From: Paenibacillus catalpae
GTDB lineage: Bacteria > Bacillota > Bacilli > Paenibacillales > Paenibacillaceae
DNA length: 64,000 nucleotides
Direction of reading: 5' to 3'
NCBI RefSeq assembly: GCF_900112695.1
Contig: NZ_FOMT01000002.1
Span: forward strand, 186,001-250,000
Shown: piece after piece, positions 26,169 through 35,215 of the stretch
Layout: every line of letters begins with the position of its first letter
Numbering within the stretch: the first letter of the stretch is position 1
Translations under genes and position numbers: made by a program
The notes under the pieces: model-generated
Databases searched by the model: none
Told to the model about the DNA's origin: nothing
Seen by the model: only the letters and a program-made list of their open reading frames with translations

Positions 26169-26642
26169 ATGATAGACAGGCCGCTTACAGGAGCTGGAGC
26201 AGCCTATGAGCACAGCAAGCTGCTCGTGGACAGCTACCGGAGATGGACAGGCCGGGATTTGGTGCCGGCAGAGAAGAGTGACGGGATAAGCTTGGAGGAG
26301 CAGCTCTTTACGGCTCCAAGGGTTATATTGTCGCATGGCACGGAGAGCGATCCGGTGTTGAATTACGGCAACCGATTGGCGCTGAAGCTATGGGAGATGG
26401 AGTGGGAGCAGCTGACCAGCACGCCGTCGCGCTTGACGGCCGAACCGATGGAGCGGGCGGAACGGGATCACTTTTTCACACAGGTTACGGCGAATGGTTA
26501 TATCGATAACTATACCGGTATTCGAATCTCCCGCACGGGCCGGAGGTTTTACATTGTGAATGCAACGGTGTGGAATCTAGTGGATGAGCAAGGCATATAC
26601 CGGGGGCAGGCAGCAACCTTTCAGGATTACAAGTACATATAG
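26169..26642 (+). CDS. MEKHLA domain protein
   Basis: A 157-residue stand-alone MEKHLA domain, a PAS-like fold known from plant HD-ZIP III proteins and from single-domain bacterial proteins. Visible elements are VILSHGTESDPVLNYGNRLALKLWEM, TSTPSRLTAEPMERAER and GYIDNYTGIRISRTGRRFYI. It may sense a small ligand; no output domain is attached. AGGAGG of the leader element is its ribosome site. Confidence 0.85.
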   Translation: MIDRPLTGAGAAYEHSKLLVDSYRRWTGRDLVPAEKSDGISLEEQLFTAPRVILSHGTESDPVLNYGNRLALKLWEMEWEQLTSTPSRLTAEPMERAERDHFFTQVTANGYIDNYTGIRISRTGRRFYIVNATVWNLVDEQGIYRGQAATFQDYKYI

Positions 26643-26704
26643 GGTTTCCGTTTGGGCGCTGGCCTTACTTGTGGATCGGAGCTGTTGGATTTCTGTTTTT
26701 TTAT

Positions 26705-26744
26705 ATAGGTTTGTATGTCCTATAATAGGTTTGTATGTCATATA
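26705..26744 (+). repeat. two abutting 20-bp direct repeats upstream of the deacetylase
   Basis: ATAGGTTTGTATGTCCTATA followed at once by ATAGGTTTGTATGTCATATA, differing in one base. The 20-base period equals two helical turns, as for cooperative activator sites. They lie about 100 bases before the polysaccharide deacetylase start. Confidence 0.75.
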
Positions 26745-26846
26745 AATCTTTAATTATTATGGCTTGTCCCGTCATTTGTATGGTTACAAGCTGTGGAAAC
26801 GGCATTTATACTTATATGAAGATAACTGACTGGAGAGGTGCTTATT

Positions 26847-27455
26847 ATGTTGATTCAGGCTATTGACACGGCAAGCAAAGTTGTTGCGTTTACGTTTGAT
26901 GACGGACCAAATCCGGTGTATACCCCGCAGTTGCTTGAGATTTTCGCTGAAGCGGGGGGCAAGGCGACCTTCTATATGATTGGTGAACAGATCGCCGCTC
27001 ATCCTGAGGTGGCGAAGCTTGTCCATGAGCAGGGGCATGAGATTGGAAACCATACGTACACGCATCCCAATATGACGGAGCTGCCTGATGAGGAGATCGA
27101 GAGCGAGCTCGCGCGGACGGAGGAGCTTATTAAGAAAATAACAGGCTCGCGTGCGGCGACGATGCGTCTGCCTTATTTAGCGGGGGACGAAAGAGTGCAT
27201 GCGATCCTTGCGCGTAATGGTTACCCGTCCATTGGCGCCTTGAATATGGATGCGAAAGATTGGGATATGCCTGGCGTTGATCACATTCTGGACAGTTCGC
27301 GTAAAGAAGTGCGTAATGGCAGTATTCTGATCTTCCACGACGGATATGGCGACCGTTCGCAGTCAGTTGAAGCGATTCGTGTTCTTACGCAAGAGCTTAC
27401 AGCCAGCGGCTATCGTCTTGTTACTGTCAGGGAGTTACTTCAGATGGCGAAGTAG
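26847..27455 (+). CDS. polysaccharide deacetylase (NodB-type, CE4)
   Basis: A 202-residue NodB domain: motif 1 TFDDGPNP, motif 2 HEIGNHTYTH, motif 3 TMRLPYLAGD (the family RPP is RLP here), motif 4 with DAKDWDMPG and motif 5 ILIFHDG. It removes N-acetyl groups from peptidoglycan or a related polymer. It has no signal peptide or membrane anchor, unusual for a wall-acting enzyme. ATG 26847 follows GGAGAGG; a GTG nine bases upstream overlaps that site. Confidence 0.88.
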   Translation: MLIQAIDTASKVVAFTFDDGPNPVYTPQLLEIFAEAGGKATFYMIGEQIAAHPEVAKLVHEQGHEIGNHTYTHPNMTELPDEEIESELARTEELIKKITGSRAATMRLPYLAGDERVHAILARNGYPSIGALNMDAKDWDMPGVDHILDSSRKEVRNGSILIFHDGYGDRSQSVEAIRVLTQELTASGYRLVTVRELLQMAK

Positions 27456-27497
27456 AGGGAAGATGGCTTTACAGATGTGCGACATCGTTAAGACCTA

Positions 27498-27546
27498 AAA
27501 AAGCCACGGCTTACGCTGCAATCTGCAGTCGAAGCCGTGGCTTTTT
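27498..27546. terminator. bidirectional intrinsic terminator
   Basis: AAAAAGCCACGGCTT / AAGCCGTGGCTTTTT, 15-base perfect arms around an inner CTGCA pairing, between the convergent deacetylase and M15 peptidase genes. Confidence 0.92.
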
Positions 27547-27549
27547 GTA

Positions 27550-28188
27550 TTATTCCGTTGTAGGCGGGCGTTTGCCTCTCTGCAAATCTTTGATTGAGTA
27601 GCCAAAGTCCATTTGCAGGTGGGGGTAATCCTTGAAGCTTGTCCAATCTCCGCCCCATGTGAAACCAAGCTTTTTGGCAGCGGAGACGACTTCCATCCAG
27701 TCGGTCTTCCCGTTGCCGTTCCCGTCATATTCCATATCCCAGATCACATCGCCATCCGGCTTCACCAGCGCAAAATCAACCGCAAGGCCATAGTTATGGT
27801 AGGAAGCGCCGCCTTTGACATTGGTCACGACTTGTCCGGGCTCGGAACGGCCTTGCTTGTAAAGCACGTTCTGCTCTTCGCTTGAGCGGAAATCGTCCGT
27901 AATCAGAATCTTTATGCCAATTTTTCCGGTTTGGGCAACAAGCGAATCTGCCTTCTCCGCAACAATCGGGTTAAGGCCAGTGATCGTGGTGCTGCGTGAT
28001 GGAGCTTGTTCCGGGGCAGGCGCGGAACGTTCCTGTACCGATTCAATCCATCTCCAGCCCATTAAGATAATCGCGATCAAAACCAGCGAGGTCGTTAAAC
28101 GGCTTCTTTTTTGCTTCTGCGCAGGCGTTACATACGGCGGACTTATCCGTCCGGCGGTCGTTTGCTGACGCGCCATAGGTTCGGGCAT
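27550..28188 (-). CDS. membrane-anchored M15 (VanY/CwlK-type) peptidase
   Basis: A 212-residue protein with a cytoplasmic N-terminus, one membrane segment (TTSLVLIAIILMGW near residues 31-44), a linker and a zinc peptidase domain. Motifs are DDFRSSEEQN, SYHNYGLAVDF (zinc His and Asp) and DYPHLQMDF (catalytic and zinc His). CwlK-type members cut L-Ala-D-Glu links in peptidoglycan. GGAGAGGAG is the ribosome site; a TGCTACAAT extended -10 is near 28287-28295 on this strand. Confidence 0.88.
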   Translation of the reverse strand: MPEPMARQQTTAGRISPPYVTPAQKQKRSRLTTSLVLIAIILMGWRWIESVQERSAPAPEQAPSRSTTITGLNPIVAEKADSLVAQTGKIGIKILITDDFRSSEEQNVLYKQGRSEPGQVVTNVKGGASYHNYGLAVDFALVKPDGDVIWDMEYDGNGNGKTDWMEVVSAAKKLGFTWGGDWTSFKDYPHLQMDFGYSIKDLQRGKRPPTTE

Positions 28189-28538
28189 CTTTTAAAGTCT
28201 CCTCTCCAAGCTGTCTCTCTCTTAATCTATAACTCTCTCTATTAGCATGCGCAATTATGTACGCTCGTAAACAATCGGATTGTCCTATTGTAGCATAATT
28301 GGTCTTAAGCTACCCCCGTCCAGGGTAGGGGAATGCACTCGCATGCATGTCTTGTCAGGATGAGGGGATCCGGGCTTGGCCTGATCGAGGAGGCGATTTG
28401 CCCGAAGGGGAAGGGAGGCAGATGGAACAATAAAGCGAGATGATGTGAGTGGTCACGAAACCGGGTAAGTCTGCATGATTGCTTTTGCTTTAGAAGCAGC
28501 TTCCTTATGGACTCCCAATCCTGCTCCCTGGAAAATAC
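28189..28538. other. gene-free stretch
   Basis: No convincing coding frame. It holds the probable promoter of the M15 gene near 28290 and short local palindromes (CTACCCCCGTCCAGGGTAG near 28310). A small RNA ending at the next hairpin cannot be excluded. Confidence 0.4.
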
Positions 28539-28564
28539 AAAAGGCCCATCGAAATGGGCCTTTT
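28539..28564. terminator. bidirectional intrinsic terminator
   Basis: AAAAGGCCCAT / ATGGGCCTTTT with loop CGAA. On the minus strand it follows the YjcZ-type gene by about 60 bases. Confidence 0.85.
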
Positions 28565-28620
28565 GCTTGCGCTATATGGTGCATATCCTGTTGTGATGAT
28601 TAGTGCTTATAAGCTAGGGA

Positions 28621-28725
28621 TTAATAAAATTTACCAAAGCCGCAACCGCAAATTATGATCACCAACAGTATAAAAAGCACCAGGATGAAACCTGTAGAGT
28701 TAACACCACCAACGTAACCGGACAT
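28621..28725 (-). CDS. YjcZ-family sporulation miniprotein (34 aa)
   Basis: A 34-codon gene: MSGYVGGVNSTGFILVLFI then a hydrophobic run and CGCGFGKFY at the end. This is the layout of the YjcZ family of sporulation peptides: a Gly-rich head, one membrane helix and a short Cys/Gly tail. It has a strong ribosome site GGAGGTG eight bases before the ATG and a terminator downstream. It is short enough to be missed by usual length cut-offs. Confidence 0.85.
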   Translation of the reverse strand: MSGYVGGVNSTGFILVLFILLVIIICGCGFGKFY

Positions 28726-28944
28726 TATACATGCACCTCCTTACGTCTTGAATACTCTATAACTTATGACGATTTGCGCCAAGGTGTTTGGGTGTTTGTT
28801 CCTAAGGCATCTGACCAATTATAAATGCAGCTCTATGATGCTTGTACCGGAGCGACATATGCCGCGCATATGAATTCCCATTTTCTTGCCGATGTGCACC
28901 TGCTTGAACTTTGATACCATTAGAGAATCATGTTCCATAAAGCT

Positions 28945-29182
28945 TCATGCTTACGATGCAAGAATCATCACGAACAGCCTCAGCCTAGTCTGGCTGGCTG
29001 TTTGTGTGATCATTCTTTAAGCTCATGCTTACGACGCAAGAATCATCACGAACAGCCTAGCCTATTCTGGCTGGCTGTTTGTGTGATCATTCTTTAAGCT
29101 CATTGCTTACGATGCAAGAATCATCACGAACAGCCCAGCCTATTCTGGCTGGCTGTTTGTGTGATCATTCTTTTTAGGAGGG
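28945..29182 (+). repeat. three tandem leader hairpin elements upstream of the SLH-GH18 gene
   Basis: Copies start near 28947, 29025 and 29102, about 75-78 bases each, almost identical: TGCTTACGATGCAAGAATCA, then CGAACAGCC...GGCTG inner stem and GTGTGATCATTCTTT. The last copy ends TTTTTAGGAGGG, the ribosome site. Upstream, 28726-28944 holds no gene. Confidence 0.9.
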
Positions 29183-29189
29183 CATTCTC

Positions 29190-30806
29190 TTGATTGCTAG
29201 CAAGTTTAAGAGATGGCTCGCAGGCGCTGCGGCTTTGTCCTGTCTCTTCGGAGCCGTGCCGGCCGTAGATGCAGCAAGCGCGGACAAGCTGCCTTTCGAC
29301 GATATTGCGGGAAGCTTCGCGAAAGACGCCATTATACGTTTATATGACAAACAACTATTATCGGGCACTTCTGATAGAATCTTCTCACCGAAAAAGCCCG
29401 TTACACGGGCGGAATTCATTACGATTCTGGACCGTGTCCTGGGCATCACGCCCGTCCATAGCGCTATTAGCCCTTTTAAGGATATGACGGAAAAAGCGTG
29501 GTATTACGATGCCGTAACGGCAGCAGTCCAGATTGGTCTCGTGGATGGCACAAGCGCGCATACCTTTGAGCCCGCAAAGCCTGTAACCAGGCAGGAAGCG
29601 GCGGCCATGCTTGTTCGGGCCTTTAAGCAGTCGGGTATCGAGGGCGATACTTCCGGTTATGCCGATGCGGATGAGATTGCGGCCTGGGCGGATACGGCGG
29701 TTGGCGCTGTCCGGACGCTTGACCTGATGAACGGCGATGCGAATGACAAGTTTCATCCGGCGGACGGGATGACCAGGCAGGAAACAGCGGCAGTTATTGA
29801 CCGTGCGCTGCAAAAGGTGAAATGGGCCTCTGCCCTTGCCAAGCCGCAGAATGCAACCCGCATTCAATTCGGCTGGCAGTATGGTCAGACGGCAGCGCAA
29901 TATGAGCAGTCCGTGGTTCAAGCTAAAGTAACAACCTTGTCGCCAAGATGGTACTTCTTCGATCCGGCCGGGGGAGTGTCAGACTATACGGATCAATCGC
30001 TCGTGAACTGGGCATCCAAAAACAAAAGACAAATATGGGCGATGGTCGGCAACCGATCTAGTCAGGAAGTGACGCATCAGAACCTGTCCAACGTGACCTA
30101 TCGTACGAAGGTGGAAGAGCATCTCACGAGCTATGTGCAGAAGTATGGCCTCAAAGGGCTAAACATTGATTTTGAAAATCTTGCTCCCGCGGACCGCAGC
30201 TATATGACGCTATTTATCAGCGAGCTCAGCGCGAAGCTGCACAAGATTGGAGCAGTCGTCTCGGTCTGCGTCTCCCCGGATCTCGGCAGTGACTGGACGG
30301 AAGGCTTTGATTATCAGGCGCTTGGGGCCGCGGCAGATTACATCGTGATGATGGCTTACGACGAGCACTGGAGCACCAGTCCGAAGGCAGGCTCTGTCGC
30401 TTCGATGCCTTATGTGAACAATGCCGTAACCAAACTGCTGAAGGTGGTGCCGGCAAACAAAGTGATTCTGGCGCTTCCTTATTATAATCGGGATTGGAAG
30501 ATCAATAAGGACGGCAGTGTAACCGCAACGGAACTAACGCTGATTGAGCAAAATAATCTTATCGCCAAGCGTTCGCTCTTGCCGGTATGGGATGCCACGG
30601 TGCAGCAATATACGGTCTCCTATTCGCTTAACGGGCTTAAACATCAGATCTGGATTGAAGATGGCCGCTCGCTTGCAGCCAAATACAAAACGGCAATGGA
30701 CCATAATTTGGCCGGCTTAGCCTACTGGTATATGGGCGGAGCAAGTCCGGATATTTACACAAGCCTCAGCAATGCGGAACGGTTCTACGGATTAACTTTT
30801 TATTAG
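29190..30806 (+). CDS. S-layer-anchored glycoside hydrolase family 18 protein
   Basis: A 538-residue secreted protein starting at TTG with AGGAGGG seven bases upstream. Signal peptide ends near AVDAAS. Three SLH repeats follow (about residues 33-90, 95-150, 155-210; each with an FxD...TRAE/TRQE pattern) that bind pyruvylated wall polymer. A GH18 barrel takes the rest, with the catalytic motif GLNIDFENL near residue 325 and MMAYDEHW, as in YaaH-like N-acetylglucosaminidases. It probably acts on peptidoglycan or chitin-like polymer at the cell surface. Confidence 0.92.
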   Translation: MIASKFKRWLAGAAALSCLFGAVPAVDAASADKLPFDDIAGSFAKDAIIRLYDKQLLSGTSDRIFSPKKPVTRAEFITILDRVLGITPVHSAISPFKDMTEKAWYYDAVTAAVQIGLVDGTSAHTFEPAKPVTRQEAAAMLVRAFKQSGIEGDTSGYADADEIAAWADTAVGAVRTLDLMNGDANDKFHPADGMTRQETAAVIDRALQKVKWASALAKPQNATRIQFGWQYGQTAAQYEQSVVQAKVTTLSPRWYFFDPAGGVSDYTDQSLVNWASKNKRQIWAMVGNRSSQEVTHQNLSNVTYRTKVEEHLTSYVQKYGLKGLNIDFENLAPADRSYMTLFISELSAKLHKIGAVVSVCVSPDLGSDWTEGFDYQALGAAADYIVMMAYDEHWSTSPKAGSVASMPYVNNAVTKLLKVVPANKVILALPYYNRDWKINKDGSVTATELTLIEQNNLIAKRSLLPVWDATVQQYTVSYSLNGLKHQIWIEDGRSLAAKYKTAMDHNLAGLAYWYMGGASPDIYTSLSNAERFYGLTFY

Positions 30807-30855
30807 GTTATGGATTCACGCCATTATTTATTAACATTATTGTCTTGTCTTGTCT

Positions 30856-30898
30856 AAGAACCACGCGGAAGGCGAAAGACGCCTGGCGTGGTTCTTTT
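30856..30898 (+). terminator. intrinsic terminator after the SLH-GH18 gene
   Basis: AAGAACCACGC / GCGTGGTTCTT arms with inner AGGC...GCCT and TTTT tail. Confidence 0.88.
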
Positions 30899-30923
30899 GC
30901 TTGAGGCCATTTTATGCCATGAT

Positions 30924-31092
30924 AAGCTTATGCTTACGAAGTAAGAACTCCCGCCAGAAGCGGCGGCAATTCTTTTTAGCTTATGCTTACGAAGTAAAAA
31001 TCGCCGCCAAAAAGCGGCGGCCATTCTTTTAGCTTGTGCTTACGAAGTAAGAATCGCCGCCAAAAAGCGGCGGCAATTCTTTTTAAGAGGTG
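30924..31092 (+). repeat. three tandem leader hairpin elements upstream of the mocR-type gene
   Basis: Copies start near 30930, 30983 and 31036 with a 53-base period: TGCTTACGAAGTAAGAATCG, GC-rich stem CCGCC...GGCGG, then CAATTCTTTT. The last ends in TTTTTAAGAGGTG, the ribosome site. The copies are nearly identical apart from a few changes. Confidence 0.9.
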
Positions 31093-31097
31093 ATGGG

Positions 31098-32561
31098 GTG
31101 TATTCTGATATTCAATTCGCGGGCGACCGGCCGGTATCGATGCAGGTCAAGGATTATATGAAACGGCTTATGATAACGGGCGCGCTGCAGGCGAATCAGA
31201 AGCTCCCGTCCACACGAGAGTTAAGTCTGCTGATGAATGTCAGCCGCAATACGATCGTGACCGCATATGCGGATCTGGTGGAAGAAGGATTTATTTACGC
31301 CGTTAAAGGCAAAGGCAACTTCGTCACGCAATCGGCGGGCGGTTTTGCCGCGGAAGAGGGCGGCGGCAAGCAGCTGGACTGGAGCGAGCGAATCAATGAT
31401 ATGGCACGCACAGCCGAGGAGCATGATCTGATGAAGCATGGCATCCGTGCGAAGCGGGGGGCTATTTCTTTTACAAGCATCGCTCCGGATGAGAAGCTGT
31501 TTGACCTTCATAATGTGAAGCGCGCATTCCTCGACCGGATGTCGCTTGAGGGCAATATTATTCTTAATTACGGATATGCCAAGGGCTATAAGCCGCTGAT
31601 CGAGTTCCTGATGCGTTACATGGAGAACAAAGGCATCGATCTGGCCGGCAAAGACATGCTCATTACAAACGGCTTTACGGAAGGGTTCGATCTTGTCCTG
31701 TCGGCGCTTGGGAAGCGCAGCGGACACGCGTTATGCGAGAACCCGACTCATCATACCGCCATAAAAAATTTAAAGATGCACCAATTCGCCATCACCGGCG
31801 TAGATATGGAGCCTGACGGCATTAGCCTAGAACAGCTGGAAGAGAAGCTTGGCAGCCAGGAATATGACCTCGCTTATCTTGTTCCTTCGTACCATAACCC
31901 GACCGGAATCGTTATGTCTCATGAGAAGCGGGCGGAAACGGTACGGATGCTGAACGACCGCCAAATTCCGATTATCGAGGACGGCTTTAATGAAGAGCTG
32001 CGTTATTCCGGCGCTCATGTGGCTCCCCTTCTCGCTTATGGCGGCAATCGCAATAACGGAACAATCTACTTAGGCAGCTTTTCCAAAATTCTGTTCCCCG
32101 GCCTGCGTGTCGGATGGATTCTCGCGGATAAGGAGCTGATCGACTACCTGGAAAGCGTAAAACGTGCGCGCACGATTCATACGTCGACACTCGATCAGTC
32201 GCTGCTGTATCAATATCTTCATAACGGCAACTTTGAGAAATACCTGAAGCGGGCGAAGGCGGAGTACAAGCGCAAATACGAGCTGGCTGTAGAGAGCTGC
32301 AAGACGTATTTGCCGCTTAAAAGGCTGTCGGGCGACGGCGGGCTTCACCTCTTCGTCGAGTTCGAGGAGTCGTTCTCCACTCGGGAGCTGCTTCAGGCCA
32401 GCACCGAGCAAGGCGTGCTGTTCACGCCAGGCGATATTTTCTATACGGACGGCGGCGGGCGGCATACGATGCGGCTTGGCTTCTCCCGGGTATCCGATGA
32501 GAATATCGTCAAAGGGATTCAAATCATAGGCGACGCTGCGAAGGTTATTTTAGGGCGCTAA
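31098..32561 (+). CDS. MocR-type regulator (GntR HTH fused to a PLP aminotransferase domain)
   Basis: A 487-residue protein: GntR winged helix at about residues 10-75 (LPSTRELSLLMNVSRNTIVTAYADL) and a fold-type I PLP domain, with the PLP lysine in GSFSKILFPGLRVGW and YHNPTGIV. MocR proteins use PLP-bound amino compounds as signals. The GTG at 31098 has AAGAGGTGATG before it. Its neighbours downstream are ddl and an aminotransferase, so D-alanine or another amino acid may be the signal; that is inference. Confidence 0.9.
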   Translation: MYSDIQFAGDRPVSMQVKDYMKRLMITGALQANQKLPSTRELSLLMNVSRNTIVTAYADLVEEGFIYAVKGKGNFVTQSAGGFAAEEGGGKQLDWSERINDMARTAEEHDLMKHGIRAKRGAISFTSIAPDEKLFDLHNVKRAFLDRMSLEGNIILNYGYAKGYKPLIEFLMRYMENKGIDLAGKDMLITNGFTEGFDLVLSALGKRSGHALCENPTHHTAIKNLKMHQFAITGVDMEPDGISLEQLEEKLGSQEYDLAYLVPSYHNPTGIVMSHEKRAETVRMLNDRQIPIIEDGFNEELRYSGAHVAPLLAYGGNRNNGTIYLGSFSKILFPGLRVGWILADKELIDYLESVKRARTIHTSTLDQSLLYQYLHNGNFEKYLKRAKAEYKRKYELAVESCKTYLPLKRLSGDGGLHLFVEFEESFSTRELLQASTEQGVLFTPGDIFYTDGGGRHTMRLGFSRVSDENIVKGIQIIGDAAKVILGR

Positions 32562-32775
32562 GCAAGTTTGAAGTCATTTTGTTTCTAGAACTTTTTACAA
32601 TGTAAAATTCTTATCTCACAAAATTTGAGCCTATGCTTTCGAAGTAATTTTGTTTCGGAACTTTTTACGATGTAAAATTTTTATCTCACAAAATTTAAGT
32701 CTATGCTTTCGAAGTAATTTTGTTTCTAGAACTTTTTACGATGTAAAATTCTTACTTCACAAAATTTTTAGGAGG
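32562..32775 (+). repeat. three tandem leader hairpin elements upstream of ddl
   Basis: Copies of about 70 bases; full copies start at 32633 and 32703 (ATGCTTTCGAAGTAATTTTG), the first lacks the 5' part. Outer arms are AATTTTGT / ACAAAATT instead of AAGAAT / ATTCTT, inner hairpin TTTTTACGATGTAAAA. The last copy ends in ACAAAATTTTTAGGAGG. Confidence 0.88.
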
Positions 32776-32787
32776 TCAAAACACATC

Positions 32788-33699
32788 ATGATGAAAATCG
32801 GAGTTATTATGGGCGGTATTTCGTCCGAAAGAGAAATTTCCTTATTAACAGGGCAAGAAATGATCGCGAATCTGGATCGCAGCAAATACGAGGTATTGCC
32901 GATCGAGATTAACACCAAGCGCGACTTAATTGATAAAACGGCCGGTATCGACCTTGCGCTTCTCGCGCTTCATGGCAAATACGGCGAAGACGGCACGGTG
33001 CAAGGCACGCTGGAATCGCTTGGCATTCCTTACACGGGCTGCGGCGTATTGTCGAGCAGCGTGAGCATGGATAAGGAATTGGCGAAAAAGCTGATCCGCT
33101 TTGACGGCATTCTCACAGCTGACTGGATCAACGTCGCCAGCATGGAGGAGCTTGCGGCGGCAAACGTGGAGCGCCTAGGCCTGCCGGTTGTCGTGAAGCC
33201 AAACTCGGGCGGTTCGAGTATTGCCACGCGTCTGGTCAAGTCGCATGAAGAGATTGCGGAAGCGGTAGCGGAAGCACTCAAATGGGATGATTCCGTGATG
33301 ATCGAGCAATTCGTTGGCGGCGATGAGATTACATGCGCCGTGCTGAACGGCAAGCTGCTTCCGATCGTATCGATTCAAGCGAACTCGGAGTTTTTCGATT
33401 TCGACTCCAAGTACCAGGACGGCGGAGCAACAGAGGAAATTATTGAATTGCCGGCTGACGTTCACGCCCGCGTCGAAGCGTCTGCGCTTGGCTGCTACAA
33501 AGCATTGAAATGCAGCGTTTATGCGCGTATCGATATGATCATTAAAGACGGCGTTCCGTACGTCCTGGAGGCCAATACGCTGCCGGGTCTGACGAAGAAC
33601 AGCCTGCTGCCGAAGGCGGCCAAAGCGGCTGGTATCACTTTCAGCGAGCTGCTTGATAACATCATCGATTATTCTCTTGAGGAGCGGAAAGAGAAATAG
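32788..33699 (+). CDS. ddl: D-alanine--D-alanine ligase
   Basis: A 303-residue ATP-grasp ligase that makes the D-Ala-D-Ala end of peptidoglycan precursors. Motifs: MGGISSEREISL at the N-terminus, ALHGKYGEDG, PVVVKPNSGGSS, EQFVGGDEITCAV, ARIDMI and LEANTLPGLT. The ATG at 32788 follows the GGAGG of the leader array; the longer open frame upstream only reads through that array. Serine in SIQANSEFFDFDSKY region is typical of short Ddl enzymes. Confidence 0.94.
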   Translation: MMKIGVIMGGISSEREISLLTGQEMIANLDRSKYEVLPIEINTKRDLIDKTAGIDLALLALHGKYGEDGTVQGTLESLGIPYTGCGVLSSSVSMDKELAKKLIRFDGILTADWINVASMEELAAANVERLGLPVVVKPNSGGSSIATRLVKSHEEIAEAVAEALKWDDSVMIEQFVGGDEITCAVLNGKLLPIVSIQANSEFFDFDSKYQDGGATEEIIELPADVHARVEASALGCYKALKCSVYARIDMIIKDGVPYVLEANTLPGLTKNSLLPKAAKAAGITFSELLDNIIDYSLEERKEK

Positions 33700-33721
33700 T
33701 CGGCCAGGGAGAGGATTAACC

Positions 33722-34891
33722 ATGCTGACGAAGAGCACATGGGTGTCGCCGCTAGTTCGCGATTTGCCGCCATCGGGCATTCGCAAGTTTTTTAACGCGG
33801 CTGAGGGAAACAAGGAAATCATATCGCTGGGAGTTGGGGAACCCGACTTTGCAACGCCCAAGGCTGCCAGAGAGGCCTGTATCCGGGCACTGGAGCGGGG
33901 CAGGACGATGTATACGCCTAACGAAGGGCTTATGGAGCTTCGGGAAGAGATTGCCGCGTATATGCACGGAAGCTTTGGCGTCAGCTATGAACCGGCCAAG
34001 GAAATACTGGTTACGGTAGGCGGCAGCGAGGCGATAGACCTGGCGATGCGGGCGATTCTCGAGCCCGGCGATGAAATGATTATTCCGGTACCCGGTTACA
34101 TTGCTTATGCACCAATCTGCACGCTGAACGGAGGGGTACCGGTCCCCTTGGAGATGACGGCGGCCCAATCGTTCAAGCTGACGGCAGAAGCGCTGCGGCA
34201 GGCGATAACCACAAGATCCAAGGTGCTCTTCGTCAACTTCCCGAGCAATCCGACAGGGGCTGTCATGAGCTATGAAGATTGGCTCCCGATCACCAAGCTT
34301 GTAGAGGAGCATAACCTCATCGTTTTGTCCGATGAAATTTATGCGGAGCTCACCTATGAAGGCAAGCATGTCAGCTTCGCCTCCTTGCCGGGGATGAAGG
34401 AACGGACCGTTGTGATCAGCGGCTTCTCCAAAGCTTTTGCCATGACGGGTATGCGGGTTGGGTATGCTTGCGGCGGCCAGGAGCTGATCGCGGCGATGAC
34501 CAAGATCCATCAGTACACGGCACTATGCGCGCCGATTGTCGGCCAGGTTGCGGCGATCGAATGCCTGCGCAACTGCATGGAGGATAAAGATGAAATGGTG
34601 GAGGCGTTTAACCAGCGACGGCGAATGTTTGTTAAGGGATTAAGCGAGCTTGGGTTAATCTGCCGTGATCCGCAGGGAGCGTTTTATGCGTTTCCTTCCA
34701 TCGCCTCAACCGGGCTCACTTCCGAGCAGTTCGCTCAGCGGCTGCTGCAGGAAGCGAAGGTGGCTTCTGTACCGGGCTCCGTGTTTGGTTCGGGCGGCGA
34801 GGGCTTCATCCGCTGCTCGTATGCTTCATCGGCATCGAACCTGACGGAAGCCATGGAGCGTATTGGCCGTTGGATGAGGACAGCGATGTAG
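33722..34891 (+). CDS. class I/II PLP aminotransferase (PatA/AspC-like)
   Basis: A 389-residue fold-type I aminotransferase: SLGVGEPDFATP, YTPNEGLMELREEIA, NFPSNPTGAVMS and the PLP lysine in SGFSKAFAMTGMRVGY. The start at 33722 has GGGAGAGG upstream, 22 bases after ddl, so the two are likely co-transcribed. Substrate not readable; it may supply or recycle amino acids such as aspartate, alanine or a diaminopimelate precursor. Confidence 0.9.
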   Translation: MLTKSTWVSPLVRDLPPSGIRKFFNAAEGNKEIISLGVGEPDFATPKAAREACIRALERGRTMYTPNEGLMELREEIAAYMHGSFGVSYEPAKEILVTVGGSEAIDLAMRAILEPGDEMIIPVPGYIAYAPICTLNGGVPVPLEMTAAQSFKLTAEALRQAITTRSKVLFVNFPSNPTGAVMSYEDWLPITKLVEEHNLIVLSDEIYAELTYEGKHVSFASLPGMKERTVVISGFSKAFAMTGMRVGYACGGQELIAAMTKIHQYTALCAPIVGQVAAIECLRNCMEDKDEMVEAFNQRRRMFVKGLSELGLICRDPQGAFYAFPSIASTGLTSEQFAQRLLQEAKVASVPGSVFGSGGEGFIRCSYASSASNLTEAMERIGRWMRTAM

Positions 34892-34936
34892 ATGGTGCCA
34901 GTCCCATCAGCGGCAGGCCGATAAGCTGCTGGATGT

Positions 34937-35215
34937 TACGTTGTATAAAGTGCAATGTATTCAGCAAAAAAGGCAGCGATGGCTGCTCTACGTTGCACAG
35001 AATGCTGTATATTTCCCTCTGATGCGCCCTTTTGGGCTAATTGGGGTTGAATATCCTGCACAACGTACAGGGTAGGACGACTTTTAGGACCTAAACGCAC
35101 CAATATACTGCATTACATGCAATGAAGCCGAAGAACTGACGGCGGACACTTTTACATACAGGTTATTCCGGCTAACTGGCCTATCACAGGTTTGTTATGC
35201 GGGAGTAACCTGTAT
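34937..35215. repeat. gene-free stretch with several imperfect palindromes
   Basis: Between 34892 and 35321 no gene is seen. It holds TACGTTG...GCAATGTA (34937-34959), TACGTTGCACAGAATGC (from 34989), CCTGCACAACGTACAGG (35054-35071) and a ten-base inverted repeat ATACAGGTTA / TAACCTGTAT at 35156-35165 and 35206-35215. The TACGTTG core recurs in the palindrome cluster near 47 kb. Confidence 0.6.

Noticed and set aside
28189..28538. Possible lysine-type riboswitch or other large RNA before the YjcZ region
   Set aside because: Some G-rich blocks look similar, but the conserved core order is missing and no suitable gene follows.
32650..32787. A 46-residue N-terminal extension of Ddl
   Set aside because: It only translates the tandem leader repeats; the true start has GGAGG upstream and fits the family length.
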